A DNA stretch of 64,000 nucleotides. It comes from Undaria pinnatifida (Eukaryota; Sar; Phaeophyceae; Laminariales; Alariaceae). The notes beneath the pieces were generated by a model that worked only from the letters and a program-made list of their open reading frames with translations, made no database searches and was not told the origin of the DNA. The position numbers and the translations under genes were made by a program. Below, piece by piece: positions 1 to 11,085 of this stretch; positions within the stretch are counted from its first letter, which is position 1, and each line of letters begins with the position of its first letter. The stretch covers positions 5,636,109 to 5,700,108 of the forward strand of contig JABAKD010000024.1 in assembly GCA_012845835.1 (NCBI GenBank), written 5' to 3'.

Positions 1-628
1 AACGAAACAAGACGAAAAAGGCAAGCAAAGAGGAGAAAAAGAAAAGAAAACCAAGAAAAGACAAGACAGGAAAGAAAGGGAAGAAGAAGAGAAAAAAAGG
101 ATAAAAGAAATAGAAAAAGAAAAGAAAGAAAATGTCATACTAGCAGACCCTAGGAACTGGCTAAGGATGACATTGGGCTAACAGAGGGTATCACGTCCAT
201 CATCAATGGCACCTGGGAGAGAACGCAACATGGCGAAGAAGTCAGGGCGGTCCTATGTTATCTTGTGATGGCCATTAGAAAGCCCACAACTTTCAATACG
301 ATGATGGCCCAACCCAGACTTCAGTCTCTTGGGCATGACGCTCCCCCTTCCGCCCCTCCCCCCTTCCTCCCCTTCCCCCCTCCCCCCCTCCCCCCCTCCC
401 CCACGTCCCCTCCCCGCCCCCCCCCTTCCCCCTCCCCCCGGCCTCTTAGAGATGCCAAGGGTGGATGACGCTGCCGCAGCCTTTGCGTCTCTCCGTTCAT
501 GCCAATTCCGCATGACAACTCGGCTCCCTCCTCTACTCTTCGAAACCATCTGCCAGCCTTCTGAGCAGCCTTTCGCCATCCTTCGAATTTCATTCCAAAA
601 ACCGACATATCCTCCTTCAGATGATCCA
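1..628. repeat. 630-bp duplicated block, copy 1
   Basis: This block reappears almost unchanged at 3043-3675. It has an A/G-rich start (GAAA-type), a unique middle around CCTAGGAACTGGC, a C-rich tract at about 340-435, and a segment ending ATGATCCAGT just before a TATG microsatellite. The two copies differ by a few indels, mostly in homopolymer runs. The window begins inside the copy, so its true left edge is unknown. Sequence right of the two microsatellites differs, so only the left part of the unit is shared. I see no convincing gene in it; the Pro- and Gly-rich frames come from the C tract. Confidence 0.9.
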
Positions 629-632
629 GTAG

Positions 633-1032
633 TATGTATTATGTATGTATGTATGTATGTATGTATGTATGTATGTATGTATGTATGTATGTATGTATGT
701 ATGGTATGTATGTATGTATGTATGTATTGTATGTTGTATGTATGGTATGTATGTATGTATGTATGTATGTATGTATGTATGTATGTATGTATGTATGTAT
801 GTATGTATGTATGTATGTATTATGTATGTATGTAGTATGTAGTATGGTATGTATGTATGTATGTATGTATGTATGTATGTATCGTATGTATGTATGTATG
901 TAGGTATGTATGTATGTATGTATGTATGTATGTATGTATGTATGTATGTATGTATGTATGTATGTATGTATGTATGTATGTATGTATGTATGTATGTATG
1001 TATGTATGTATGTATGTATGTATGTATGTATG

Positions 1033-1068
<36 letters not shown>

Positions 1069-1364
1069 TGTATGTATGTATGTATGTATGTATGTATGTA
1101 TGTATGTATGTATGTATGTATGTATGTATGTATGTATGTATGTATGTATGTATGTATGTATGTATGTATGTATGTATGTATGAATGTATGTATTATGTAT
1201 GTATTATGTATGTGTATGTATGTATGTTTGTATGTATGTATGTATGTATGTATGTATGTATGTATGTATGTATGTATGTATGTATGTATGTATGTATGTA
1301 TGTATGTATGTATGTATGTATGTATGTATGTATGTATGTATGTATGTATGTATGTATGTGTATG
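633..1364. repeat. (TATG)n microsatellite 1, imperfect
   Basis: About 730 bases of TATG tetranucleotide with scattered one-base gaps and substitutions, most of them before position 900. A four-base unit contains no stop in any frame on either strand, so it opens long MYVC (plus) and IHTY (minus) frames that are not genes. Confidence 0.97.
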
Positions 1365-1485
1365 TTGTTGTTGTTCTCACATTAACTCGCATAATCAAGT
1401 CCGTGGTCACAGGACAGGCTTCAGTCACTCTGGAGCTGAGGAATACCCCAGGGAAAAACACACACAACCCACGGTGGTACACGAA

Positions 1486-2762
1486 TATTATAAAAATTAA
1501 AATACACTCCAGCTGTCAGATCGAAGATTTCGTCGAAATTCATCTTTGCAAGCTGTGTGTGATACTCCGATCGCGCGCATTACGAGTTGTGTGTCCTTAT
1601 TAAGGATTTAGATCGGCGACTCCCCTTACAGCTACAGTGTACTGTAGCTATCAGGGTCAACAGGATGATTTTAGTCAGTCTGTGCGCGGAAACTATAAAA
1701 CCCGTTTCTGAGGGGGACAAAATCTGACAGCTGTGAAGGGAAAGCGGGGGCCTGGTTTTGATCAAAAGCGAGCGGGTTTGGAGGGGGGCGGGGGTGGGGG
1801 GGGGGGGGGGGGAAAGGGGCAATTTGTGCATGTAAGCTATAAATCCTTTCGAGGGGATAAATCTGACGGTTTTGGCACCAGTATATTATTGGGGGCGGGG
1901 GGGGCGGGGGCAGCTCAATATGTGCCTGGAAACTATACATTATTTCGAGGGGATAAATGTGACTTTTTTGGAAATAATACATCATATATCCTGGGGTAAA
2001 TCGTACAATCAGTAAATAAAGAGAGGGTGGAGTGTTCGAGGAGGTGAGGTTGGGATGGGTTGGGGGGGGAAGGGTGGGGGGTGGGGACGGGGGGGGGGGG
2101 GGGACGGGGGGGGGGGGGGAAAGGCTTTAGGTGAGGGGTTTGTTATACGTGTGGTGCTAGGTCTGGGCGAAGGTGCGGGTGATGGGGAAGAAGGGGGCGT
2201 TCGAGGCGGGGGGGGGGGGGGGGGGGGGGGGGGGGAAACACAGCGGCATGGATGGCTCTTGAAAGACAATGAGGTGCTATCCTGTGCGTGAAGTGTTTAT
2301 TAATGTGGCGGATTTTGATATTTGGTGCGGCGTTTGAGTAAGGGAGAGCAAGAGGGGGGGGGGGATTTTTAGGAGGTTTTGGTCACAAAAAAATATTCAA
2401 ATACACTTCGGCTGTGAGATCAAAGATATGTAGCAGCTTGTTATACGCGTGGTGCTAGGTCTAGGCGATCGTGCAGGTGGTCGGGAAAGAGGGGGCGTTG
2501 GAGGCGGGGGGGGGGGGGGGGGGGAAACACAGCGGCATGGATGGCTCTCGAAAGATAATGAGGTGATATCCTGTGCGTGAAGTGTTTATTAATGTGGCGG
2601 ATTTTGATATTTGGTGGGGCGTTTGAGTAAGGGAGAGCAAGAGGGGGGGGGGAGGATTTTCAGGAGGTTTAGGTCACAAATAATATTCAAATACACTTCG
2701 GCTGTGAGATCAAAGATATGTAGTAGCTTGTTATACGCGTAGTTCTAGGTCTAGGCGATCGA
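1486..2762 (+). repeat. R1 modular G-tract repeat, copy 1
   Basis: Composite repeat. Block A (about 1505-1735) starts CACTCCAGCTGT and ends CTGACAGCTGTG. It is followed by G-run spacers that alternate with a module of the type GGAAACTATAAA..AGGGG..AAATCTGAC (about 1687, 1829 and 1920). Two tandem copies of block B follow (about 2110-2440 and 2440-2762), each with a GTGGTGCTAGGTCTAGG core, a long G run, and GGCATGGATGGCTCT. The tail of block B (AATACACTTCGGCTGTGAG) resembles the head of block A, so the whole may derive from one unit. The G runs reach about 20-30 bases. No transposase frame is visible. Confidence 0.85.
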
Positions 2763-3042
2763 ATATATCACAGCTGACGCAATTCATGCCTCCACCAGAA
2801 ATATATAAAAGTGAAATCGGGAGTCAGTCTACGATGTGCCAGGTACAGGCCGGTGCATACGTCTCACTACTCACGCCGGGAGAAACCAAATATTCCGATT
2901 GCCACCCAAGGAAGACTACCACGTATATATTACACGTAGTATCTATCACTACACATTCGCACGACAGGCATTAGTCAATTGGAGAAGAAGAAACAAAGAA
3001 AAGAGAAGAAGATGAAGGGAAGGAAGGAAAAGAGAAGAAAAA
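2763..3042. other. Unassigned spacer, A/G-rich at its end
   Basis: About 220 bases of unique sequence with no recognisable gene, then a purine-rich GAAGAA tract from about 2985 that runs into the second copy of the duplicated block. Confidence 0.6.
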
Positions 3043-3675
3043 AACGAAACAAGACGAAAAAGGCAAGCAAAGAGGAGAAAAAGAAAAGAAAACCAAGAAA
3101 AGACAAGACAGGAAAGAAAGGGAAGAAGAAGAGAAAAAAAGGATAAAAGAAATAGAAAAAGAAAAGAAAGAAAATGTCATACTAGCAGACCCTAGGAACT
3201 GGCTAAGGATGACATTGGGCTAACAGAGGGTATCACGTCCATCATCAATGGCACCTGGGAGAGAACGCAACATGGCGAAGAAGTCAGGGCGGTCCTATGT
3301 TATCTTGTGATGGCCATTAGAAAGCCCACAACTTTCAATACGATGATGGCCCAACCCAGACTTCAGTCTCTTGGGCATGACGCTCCCCCTTTCCGCCCCT
3401 CCCCCCTTCCTCCCCTTCCCCCCTCCCCCCTCCCCCCCCTCCCCCAGTCCCCTCCCCGCCCCCCCCCCCCTTCCCCCTCCCCCCGGCCTCTTAGAGATGC
3501 CAAGGGTGGATGACGCTGCCGCAGCCTTTGCGTCTCTCCGTTTCATGCCAATTCCGCATGAACAACTCGGCTCCCTCCTCTACTCTTCGAAACCATCTGC
3601 CAGCCTTCTGAGCAGCCTTTCGCCATCCTTCGAATTTCATTCCAAAAACCGACATATCCTCCTTCAGATGATCCA
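3043..3675. repeat. 630-bp duplicated block, copy 2
   Basis: Near-identical to 1-628, offset by 3042 at the start and 3047 at the end. It again ends ATGATCCAGT directly at a TATG microsatellite. The short C-tract differences fit slippage after duplication. Confidence 0.9.
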
Positions 3676-4458
3676 GTATGTATGTATGTATGTATGTATG
3701 TATGTATGTATGTATGTATGTATGTATGTATGTATGTATGTATGTATGTATGTATGTATGTATGTATGTATGTATGTATGTATGTATGTATGTATGTATG
3801 TATGTATGTATGTATGTATGTATGTATGTATGTATGTATGTATGTATGTATGTATGTATGTATGTATGTATGTATGTATGTATGTATGTATGTATGTATG
3901 TATGTATGTATGTATGTATGTATGTATGTATGTATGTATGTATGTATGTATGTATGTATGTATGTATGTATGTATGTATGTATGTATGTATGTATGTATG
4001 TATGTATGTATGTATGTATGTATGTATGTATGTATGTATGTATGTATGTATGTATGTATGTATGTATACATGTATGTATGTATGTATGTATGTATGTATG
4101 TATGTATGTGTGTATGTATGTTTGTATGTATGTATGTATGTATGTATGTATGTATGTATGTATGTATGTATGTATGTATGTATGTATGTATGTATGTATG
4201 TATGTATGTATGTATGTATGTATGTATGTATGTATGTATGTATGTATGTATGTATGTATGTATGTATGTATGTATGTATGTATGTATGTATGTATGTATG
4301 TATGTATGTATGTATGTATGTATGTATGTATGTATGTATGTATGTACGTACGTACGTACGTACGTACGTATGTATGTATGTATGTATGTATGTATGTATG
4401 TATGTATGTATGTATGTATGTATGTATGTATGTATGTATGTATGCATGTATGTATGTG
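3673..4458. repeat. (TATG)n microsatellite 2, nearly perfect
   Basis: About 785 bases of almost uninterrupted TATG repeats. Exceptions are isolated substitutions near 4068, 4109, 4121 and 4445, and a block of six consecutive TACG units at about 4344-4368. The purity suggests it is younger than, or expanded later than, the copy at 633-1364. It opens frames of up to about 380 codons on both strands; these are composition artefacts. Confidence 0.97.
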
Positions 4459-4630
4459 TTTGTGGGTTCAAAACCTGATTGGTGATGCGAGAGGCATGAG
4501 ACAGCATCTTCTTTGTGGATAGGGTTTTCCAGGACAACATCGTACGAAAAAGTGCCCAGAGGACGTGATTTGGGGCATGATAAGATGATAAGTTGCCATA
4601 CCCGGGATGTCAAACACCACCAAACGACTA

Positions 4631-4685
4631 CCCGGGCACCCGGGTTCCTGGGTACCCGTTTCAAACGCATACCCGGGTGCCCGGG
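4631..4685. repeat. CCCGGG inverted repeat (hairpin)
   Basis: CCCGGGCACCCGGG at 4631-4644 is the exact reverse complement of CCCGGGTGCCCGGG at 4672-4685, giving a 14-bp stem with a 27-base loop. Further CGGGTA-type motifs lie nearby (about 4655 and 4735-4775). It may be the end of a decayed MITE; no element edges could be set. Confidence 0.7.
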
Positions 4686-4699
4686 GCCCAAATTCTCGG

Positions 4700-5660
4700 T
4701 GAGTATTGTGAAGTGCTACTCGTACGCGTGACGGGTATTGGCAAGCCGGGTAATATTCGGGAGTACTCGGGTAATCGGAAAAAGGGGAACACCTCAAGTT
4801 CAAGGATATAAAACATCCGTACTACATACATACGGCCATATTCGGGTGTACATGGTGCCTTTGTGGTCAACTTCGGGTAAAGTTCTATCTCAGCGTTCGC
4901 CACGCCCCAATGACGCTATCTGCGTGGCTGGGTGGATCGGTCTGAGGTGTGTTGATACACACGTTGTGGGTTCATGGGGAGGGTGTTAGTGGACATTTTT
5001 CCGGTGTGTTATTATGTGCTCTACTACTTCTGAAACAGGTACTATTATATGTCCTGCAGTCGTACGGGGTAGCGCGTTTGCGATAGCCCGCCGTCGCCTG
5101 TTCGCTCGCTCGCCAGCTCGCGCGTCGTCGTTCCCCCGTCGCTGCCACCTTGGGGCAGCCTTTGGCTGACCTCGTCGCTCGCCCGCTGTCCTTTGCTCGC
5201 TCGCTCGCTCGCTGTCGTCCGATCGCCCCCCGCCGCTTTTTTTTTTCGCAATGCTTTGTTGTCGGCAACTAATGACACGCGAACCGCGAGTAACCCTTTC
5301 GTTTGTATCGCAAGCAGGTTGCCCGATTTAAAGGCAATGTCTGCAAAGATTCTTGGGATACAAGGGTGGGAAGGAGGAGCGTGACAGACGCAATTGGTCA
5401 ACTCTAAGCACTGCATTAAGCTACGACGTACTGCGTTGGCAGTTGTTCGCCGTATAAATCGGAAGGAAGCACACCCCCCTTAGATAACACCCTCTATTAC
5501 ATGAGCACACCCGGTGATGTATTGTTTGTTTCGTTTTTCCACAACCACTTTATCACCGGAGGTACGTTTAAATACCACACCGCCCACGGCGAACGCCTGA
5601 AAAAAACAATAAATTCCAAATTATTACACTATCTAGTGGATACCGTTCACCCGTAACGGG
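4700..5660. other. Gene-free stretch with GCTC-rich tract
   Basis: No supported gene. At about 5098-5212 there is a degenerate GCTC/GCTCGCTC tract that opens Arg/Ser-rich frames on the minus strand. A short motif, TATCACCGG followed by GTACGTT, occurs at about 5551 and again near 6260, on either side of the ORF at 5680. Confidence 0.6.
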
Positions 5661-5679
5661 CAAAGATTTGGACACCAGC

Positions 5680-6093
5680 ATGGAGGCAACAGCTGTGCCC
5701 CATCACAAGGACACGAAGGAGTCTGCGACCCCAACCCCAGCGGTACCTGCTGCTGCCGCTCCTCGAGCGACGATCATGTCGTTTTTCTCCGAGATCAGCC
5801 CGCTCACCGGTACCGGTGCTGGTGCTACCGATACCCCGTCTCTTACTCCCGCCGAGCCCCAAGCTCCGACTACGGGTACCGGTACTGGTCAAGCACCCGA
5901 AGCTCAGGCAGCCACGGCGAACTCGTCAAGCAAAGGGCCTGGGGTCCCGTCAGCAGCACCCGAATCGTCAGCAACCACGGCTGCCACAAAGCGGCAGGAC
6001 CATGCTGCCAGGTAAGAGCCACGAGTGGAAGGGCAACGTCGAGAAAGCTCTTTTCACGGAGCACCCCAAGACGAAAGGCAAAAAATGGAGATG
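5680..6093 (+). CDS. Hypothetical Ala/Pro/Thr-rich ORF, possibly frameshifted
   Basis: Not recognised. An open frame starts at an ATG at 5680 (another lies at 5668) and runs to 6015. It is rich in Ala, Pro, Thr and Ser with GTGTG-type runs and looks disordered. A second frame overlaps near 6001 and continues MLPGKSHEWKGNVEKAL up to 6093, which looks more like real protein. A single frameshift or a small intron could join them. Repeated TATCACCGG..GTACGTT motifs flank it, and a decayed copia pol lies about 500 bases downstream. It could be the N-terminal part of a retroelement gag or a host fragment. Confidence 0.3.
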
Positions 6094-6599
6094 AAGCCGC
6101 CCTACTCTGTAACCAAACCCCGTTACGTCGCCTCGTTAGCGCACCCCCTATATTCTGGCTGGGGTTTAATCACATTCCTAAGCGATCGTTAATAACGTTA
6201 GCACACCCCCTCAATGCCACACCCCCTCCTTACCATACCCAGGCTGCCGTGGGTGGTTGCTATCACCGGGAGTACGTTAAACACCATACCTCCCTACCAC
6301 AGCACACCCAGTGATAACACTCTTAAACGCCCAGTAGTTATCACCGGGGTGCGCGTTTTTCCGTGTTACACGGTATACGCTCATTGTAGCATTTCCCCTG
6401 TAAACAATCCACGAATTAAAATATCATCTTCCTACGAAGAGTGAGAAAAAACAATTCAATAAACCAGAAGAAAGAACGAAGTTAATGCTGTTCTCATCAA
6501 CCTGATACATACAGCTGCAAGAAATATTTTGAATTCTTCGCTGTATCAGCAACTTATCTGATACAAGCTGGCTGTTACCGTGCACCCTGAAAACATCCA

Positions 6600-8267
6600 T
6601 AGGTCAAACGAGCGGTAGGTGGATCACACAGCGCTTGAAAAGATGAATATTGACCGTATATTTCATCGAAGTCACAGCTGACGCGTTGGCGGCACATTTA
6701 CACCTGTTGATGAAGTGCCCGCTGGTTACAAGGTAATTGGATGTTACTTGTTCCGTGTACACATGGAAAGGTAACGAGCTGGGCGAAGTCTTCAAGCCGA
6801 AATCGAGGCTGGGAGCGTTAGGCTACAGTCGAACCGAAGACATCAACTAATTTTGAAACGTTTTCACCTATTCCCTCCGCCTTGTCTATCAACCTCCTAA
6901 CCAAGATGACCACTTAGACGTGGAGTAAGATTTTAAATGCGCTGACCCCGACTGTAATATTTACATGAGGCTCCCACCAGCTTCACTGAGAAAGGAGGGA
7001 AGGTTTTTCGTGTGAATAAGAGTTTGTACGGGTTGAGGTAAGCAGGGCGCATGTTCAGCGCACGTATCGTAAATACGGTCGTAGGTTACGGTCTTGAGCA
7101 GTGCAAGACCGATCCATGCGTGTTCCGCTTCATGAAAGATGAAACAATGATGCTGATGGTTGCGGTTAACGTGGAGGACATATTCGTGGTAGGGGGTGCG
7201 AAAGGGGTTGCTGAGTTCCACGGCGCTCTGAATAACTAATTTCTAACTTATATAATTGGAGAACTGTCGTGGTATACAGGTTGCCCATTGGAACGAAATT
7301 TCAAGGACAGGACCATTAATATGTCCCAAACTGCTTTCGTTGAGGAATTACCGAACTATTTTGAAATCCAGTGACCCACTAAAACAAGCGCGATCCTCGC
7401 TAAACCGTTGATTAAGCTAGGTCCAAGGACGGAGGATGACCCCGGAGGAAAACATCCTTATCGGCAGGCGGCTTGAAGCCTCCTGTGGTTTGGTCGGACA
7501 TCGCGAATGCTGTACGAGTGTTGGCACGCCATATCAACAACCGTGGCGCAGACCACTGGCATGCTGCGCTCAAGATCCCCTCGTATTTGCGTGGTACGCT
7601 GTTATGTGTGGTGGTGCCTGTTCATGTTTGAAAGTCGACGACGCAAAGGTGTGTCACTTCGTCTACTACGGAAGCCGAATACGTAGCTTGTGGGGATCGG
7701 AATAAAGGCGAGGCACTGAATCTGTGTACGGGGTTGGAATGTCTGCAGCCGCATCTGCGAGGCAAGCCGATCGTTGTATTCGGAGACAACGAGGAGGCTA
7801 AATCTTTGGCCGACAACTCCCTTAACTCATCCCGTCGCAAGCACATTGAGGCGCGTCATCACATTATCCGAGGTCTGGTAAGGTGCGGTCAAATCAAAAT
7901 GGACTTTGGAGCCATCCCACTGTAAGGTAGAGGTGTATGCAGCATCAGTCTCTGAGCTCCTCATATGAGGATTTCAATATCTAACCCGAAAGTGGAATCG
8001 AAGGCATTCGTTCGCACATCCCGACCAAGCTTCCATGCCTTAGCCCAAAAATAAAATGTACTCGCGTGAAATTACTTCCTTGACCGGCAGTTTCTCACAT
8101 GAGGAACTCAACCGCGGAGGGACCTTTTGGCGCAAAAAGGTGCAACCCCTACCATGAGATGACTCTTTGTCAGTTCCGAAGAGCAACAACCTGACATCCT
8201 CACAACGGACTTAGCGGTTGCACCTTTCGACGCGCATACCAAGATTCTGATCAGTCAATCGGCGTAA
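6600..8267 (+). pseudogene. Decayed Ty1/copia pol (RT and RNase H), interrupted by a MITE
   Basis: Remnant of a copia-type polyprotein, readable only by shifting frames. In order: an RT entry block (VPAGYKVIG, about 6713), an RT segment with IYMRLPPA (about 6960), then GYGLEQCKTDPCVFRFM (about 7087) that aligns with the intact element's GFEQCLEDPCVFRLM, and a decayed catalytic block VNVEDI where the intact copy has HVDDI. An RNase H part follows with TTEAEYVA (about 7664, frame-shifted) and SSRRKHIEARHHIIRGLV (about 7828). The C-terminal tail EEQQPDILTTDLAVAPFD reads on after the MITE at 7909-8165 and stops near 8265. Multiple stops and frameshifts show it is dead. It belongs to a different, older lineage than the intact element at 38.6 kb. 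Confidence 0.85.
7909..8165 (+). mobile_element. 257-bp MITE (family M) inside copia pol
   Basis: Terminal inverted repeats GAGCCATCCCAC and GAGTCATCTCAT (read inward). Flanking TTTG occurs at 7905-7908 and at 8166-8169, which fits a 4-bp target duplication. The copia reading frame is interrupted at KMDF before the element and resumes at SSEEQQPDIL after it. Subterminal TCATATGAGG / TCACATGAGGAA motifs form a second inverted repeat. A second copy in opposite orientation lies at 63486-63735. It has no coding capacity, so a transposase would have to come from elsewhere. Confidence 0.85.
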
Positions 8268-9300
8268 ATTTTGAAATGGAAATTTGCTTGATTGTGTTAA
8301 GATGATGATACAGACCACGCCTAGTCATGCAAGCACAATATTTAATGAGTAGTAACCCCAAGGTACTTTGTGGGCCGTGTGTGATTCGAGCATATATTTC
8401 GCATTAGTCCTGCGTCCGCCGTGGTCATGGTGAAGTAAGCTAGCAGGTGTGTAGGGTTTTCCCCTGAGACCAGGTCTGTTTACCTCGTTGGTTATTCGTT
8501 GTTGTAATTACGAAATAAATTATACGTCTTGGTAACATTCTGACAAAGATGTGCAGACCTAAGGAGCGTGTTCGTTTGTCTCTGCAATCGATATCAGACG
8601 GTGCTGATATCGCGTGAGCAAATCAGATACGGAGATTGACGTTCCCAAAATGTTTCGTTTGTATATTTCGTGTCGACGATTGACGCTTCTGCGTCGGTGG
8701 GTTGTGTGTAGGTTGTGTGATCCGATGCTCTTCCGTTGGGGGTACAATAAGCGGTGAACCAACCGGTACAAGATTGTCTTATATGCTCTTCAAGCCTTTA
8801 AACCTCGCGGTCTATAGAGCTACCTTTGGCAGAATTCAACGAATAGGTCGTTAGGTTGGTTGGGTTTGAGGGCCCAGCGTCGACGCACCGACACACACGG
8901 ACACAAGCACTCGCATACGCACAGAGAGAGACAGACAGACATCCGCAGTAGATCTGCGCACTTGAATAAAGTAAGCCTGTTTGCCTTTTTTTTTTGGATA
9001 TTTTTTGGCAGACAACGTGGAGACAGATGACCGTTAGATACGGAGAGATCACGTTGCAGCGCTCTGGCTTCGCTTCATCGCCTGCTACTCATTAAAATGA
9101 GGAGCCTCATACACAGCAGGTTGCGCTCTTTGCAGTAGTGAGTGTGCTGCCCTTCCATAACTCCCGGAATCAGTGTATGAGCTACAGTATATAGATTATC
9201 AAGCCAGCAGTCTCCGAGATTAACGGTGAACCGTAGGACGCGCCACGACGAAAAACATTTCGTCCATTACATTGCCAACGTGCGTCTATCTATGCTCTTA
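8268..9300. other. Unassigned sequence with a short CA/GACA-rich tract
   Basis: No supported gene. It may hold the remains of the LTR of the decayed copia element just upstream. A low-complexity CACACGGACACA/GACAGACAGA tract lies at about 8888-8945. The 3' exons expected for gene A, by comparison with gene B, were not found here. Confidence 0.5.
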
Positions 9301-9301
9301 C

Positions 9302-9540
9302 CGAGAGTAGCAGAAGAGCACATCAATCCCACTTCCGTGAGATAAGAGGGGCGCGGGTTGGTATCTTCCGGAAGGTAGACGCTGTACGACAGGCCCTGCA
9401 CGTACTCCCCCTCATCGCAAACAATAGTCCGGTTTCCAGTTTTGTTCCAGTGGTTATACCCTCGACTGAGGACACGACACCAGTCCGGAACAAGTGAATT
9501 AGACGTAGGGCTAGGAGTGGGCTGGGAGTGGGCTGAGCTC
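9302..9540 (-). pseudogene. Gene A, exon 2-like fragment (paralogue of gene B exon 2)
   Basis: The minus strand reads VPDWCRVLSRGYNHW...VCDEGEYVQGLSYSVYLPEDTNPRPSYLTEVGLMCSSATL. This is a close relative of gene B exon 2 (29194-29454). The 5' splice site is kept: CTCG followed by GTAAGAGC at the 9301/9302 boundary, matching CTCA followed by GTAAGC in gene B. Upstream in the same frame is a Pro/Ser/Thr-rich linker with no counterpart in gene B. The 3' splice site region is altered (CCCTAG) and an in-frame stop lies a little further upstream, so the exon start is uncertain. No later exons follow; the decayed copia pol lies there instead. Probably a truncated gene. Confidence 0.6.
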
Positions 9541-10073
9541 CACGGCCACTGTGTAGGGGTGCTACGCTAGAAACAGTGCCTCTAGGGCAAATCGATTATG
9601 CGTGAACGGGGTCCTTGGCGTGGGACGTACCCACTGTCGTCAAAACACCATTACCAGGTATTTGTTATGTTACGATCGATTTGCGATAGTTTTCGTCAAG
9701 TACCTTGGGCATGGGATTGCATAATTTTTGTTTTTTAGAAACATTTTTTTGTGTGCGTGTGGAACCTCAGGAGGTTATTCCTGCTGCCCTCATCTTACTA
9801 TGCTTATGCAGTTGTTGCTGTAGTAGAATGGCAAGATGAAACCAGGTCAATACACGAGCCATTATCACCATATTAGATGAGTTACAGTAGGGTATGGGGG
9901 TGTGGCCTTTCTCTGAACGTCAACGGTGCACGAAACATATTTTTTGTATAAGTGACCAACGCCTTATCACGATGCATGGTACGCGAAATATGCACCAATC
10001 CTTTTCTGGATGTCCTCCCTTGAGCAGCGTTATACCCCACCCCAAAGCCTGGTTTTGAGAACAAATTACGTGC

Positions 10074-11085
10074 AATATATTATAAAAATTAAAATACACT
10101 CCAGCTGTGAGATCGAAGATTTCGTCGAAACTCATCTTTGCAAGCTGTGTGTGATACTCCGATCGCGCGCATTACGAGTTGTGTGTCCTCATTAAGGATA
10201 TAGGTCGGCGACTCCCCTTACAGCTACAGTGTAGCTATCAGGGTCAACAGGATGATTTTAGTCAGTCTGTGCGCGGAAACTATAAAACCCGTTTCTGAGG
10301 GGGACAAAATCTGACAGCTGTGAAGGGAAAGGGGGGGCCTGGTTTTGATCAAAAGCGAGCGGGTTTGGAGGGGGGCGGGGGGGGGGGGGGGTGGGGAAGG
10401 GGCAATTTGTGCATGTAAGCTATAAATCCTTTCGAGGGGATAAATCTGACGGTTTTGGCACCAGTATATTATTGGGGGCGGGGGGGGGGGTTGGGGCGGG
10501 GGGGGGGGGGGGGGGGCAGCTCGATATGTGCCTGGAAACTATACATTATTTCGAGGGGATAAATGTGACATTTTTGGAAATAATACATCAGTTTATCGTG
10601 TATATCCTGGGGTAAGTCGTACAATCAGTGAGTAAAGAGAGGGTGGAGTGTTCGAGGGGGTGGGGTTGGGATGGGTTGGGGGGGGAGGGTGGGGGGTGGG
10701 GGCGGGGGTGGGGGGTGGGGGGTGGGGGGGGGGGGGGGGGGGGGGGGGGGAAGGGCTTTAGGTGAGGGGTTTGTTATACGTGTGGTGCTAGGTCTAGGCG
10801 AAGGTGCGGGTGATGGGGAAGAAGGCGGCGTTCAAGGCGGAGGAGGGGGGGCGGGGGGGGGAAACACAGCGGCATGGATGGCTCTCGAAAGATAATGAGG
10901 TGATATACTGTGCGTGAAGTGTTTATTAATGTGGCGGATTTCGATATTTGGTGGGGCGTTTGAGTAAGGGAGAGCAAGAGGGGGGGGGGGGGGGGGGGAG
11001 ATTTTTTAGGAGGTTTAGGTCACAAATAATATTCAAATACACTTCGGCTGTGAGATCAAAGATATGTATCAGCTTGATATATATG
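10074..11085 (+). repeat. R1 modular G-tract repeat, copy 2
   Basis: Same order as the copy at 1486: block A (about 10092-10325), G-run spacers with the GGAAACTATA module, then one block B with GGCATGGATGGCTCT and tail AATACACTTCGGCTGTGAG near 11036. G tracts of about 20 or more bases lie at 10380, 10490, 10720 and 10980. It ends where an oppositely oriented R1 copy begins. Confidence 0.85.

Noticed and set aside
1733..2291. Gly-rich and Pro-rich frames in the G and C tracts (also at 10671, 19563 and 49388)
   Set aside because: Products of homopolymer runs; they change frame with tract length between copies.
2971..3180. Ser/Phe-rich 69-codon frame on the minus strand
   Set aside because: It is the translation of a GAAA/GAAG low-complexity tract.
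633..4522. Long MYVC and IHTY frames of 100-383 codons on both strands
   Set aside because: They are translations of TATG repeats, which lack stops in all frames. No non-repeat coding sequence supports them.
5045..5416. Arg/Ser-rich minus-strand protein
   Set aside because: The frame comes from the GCTC-rich tract and shows no other coding signal.
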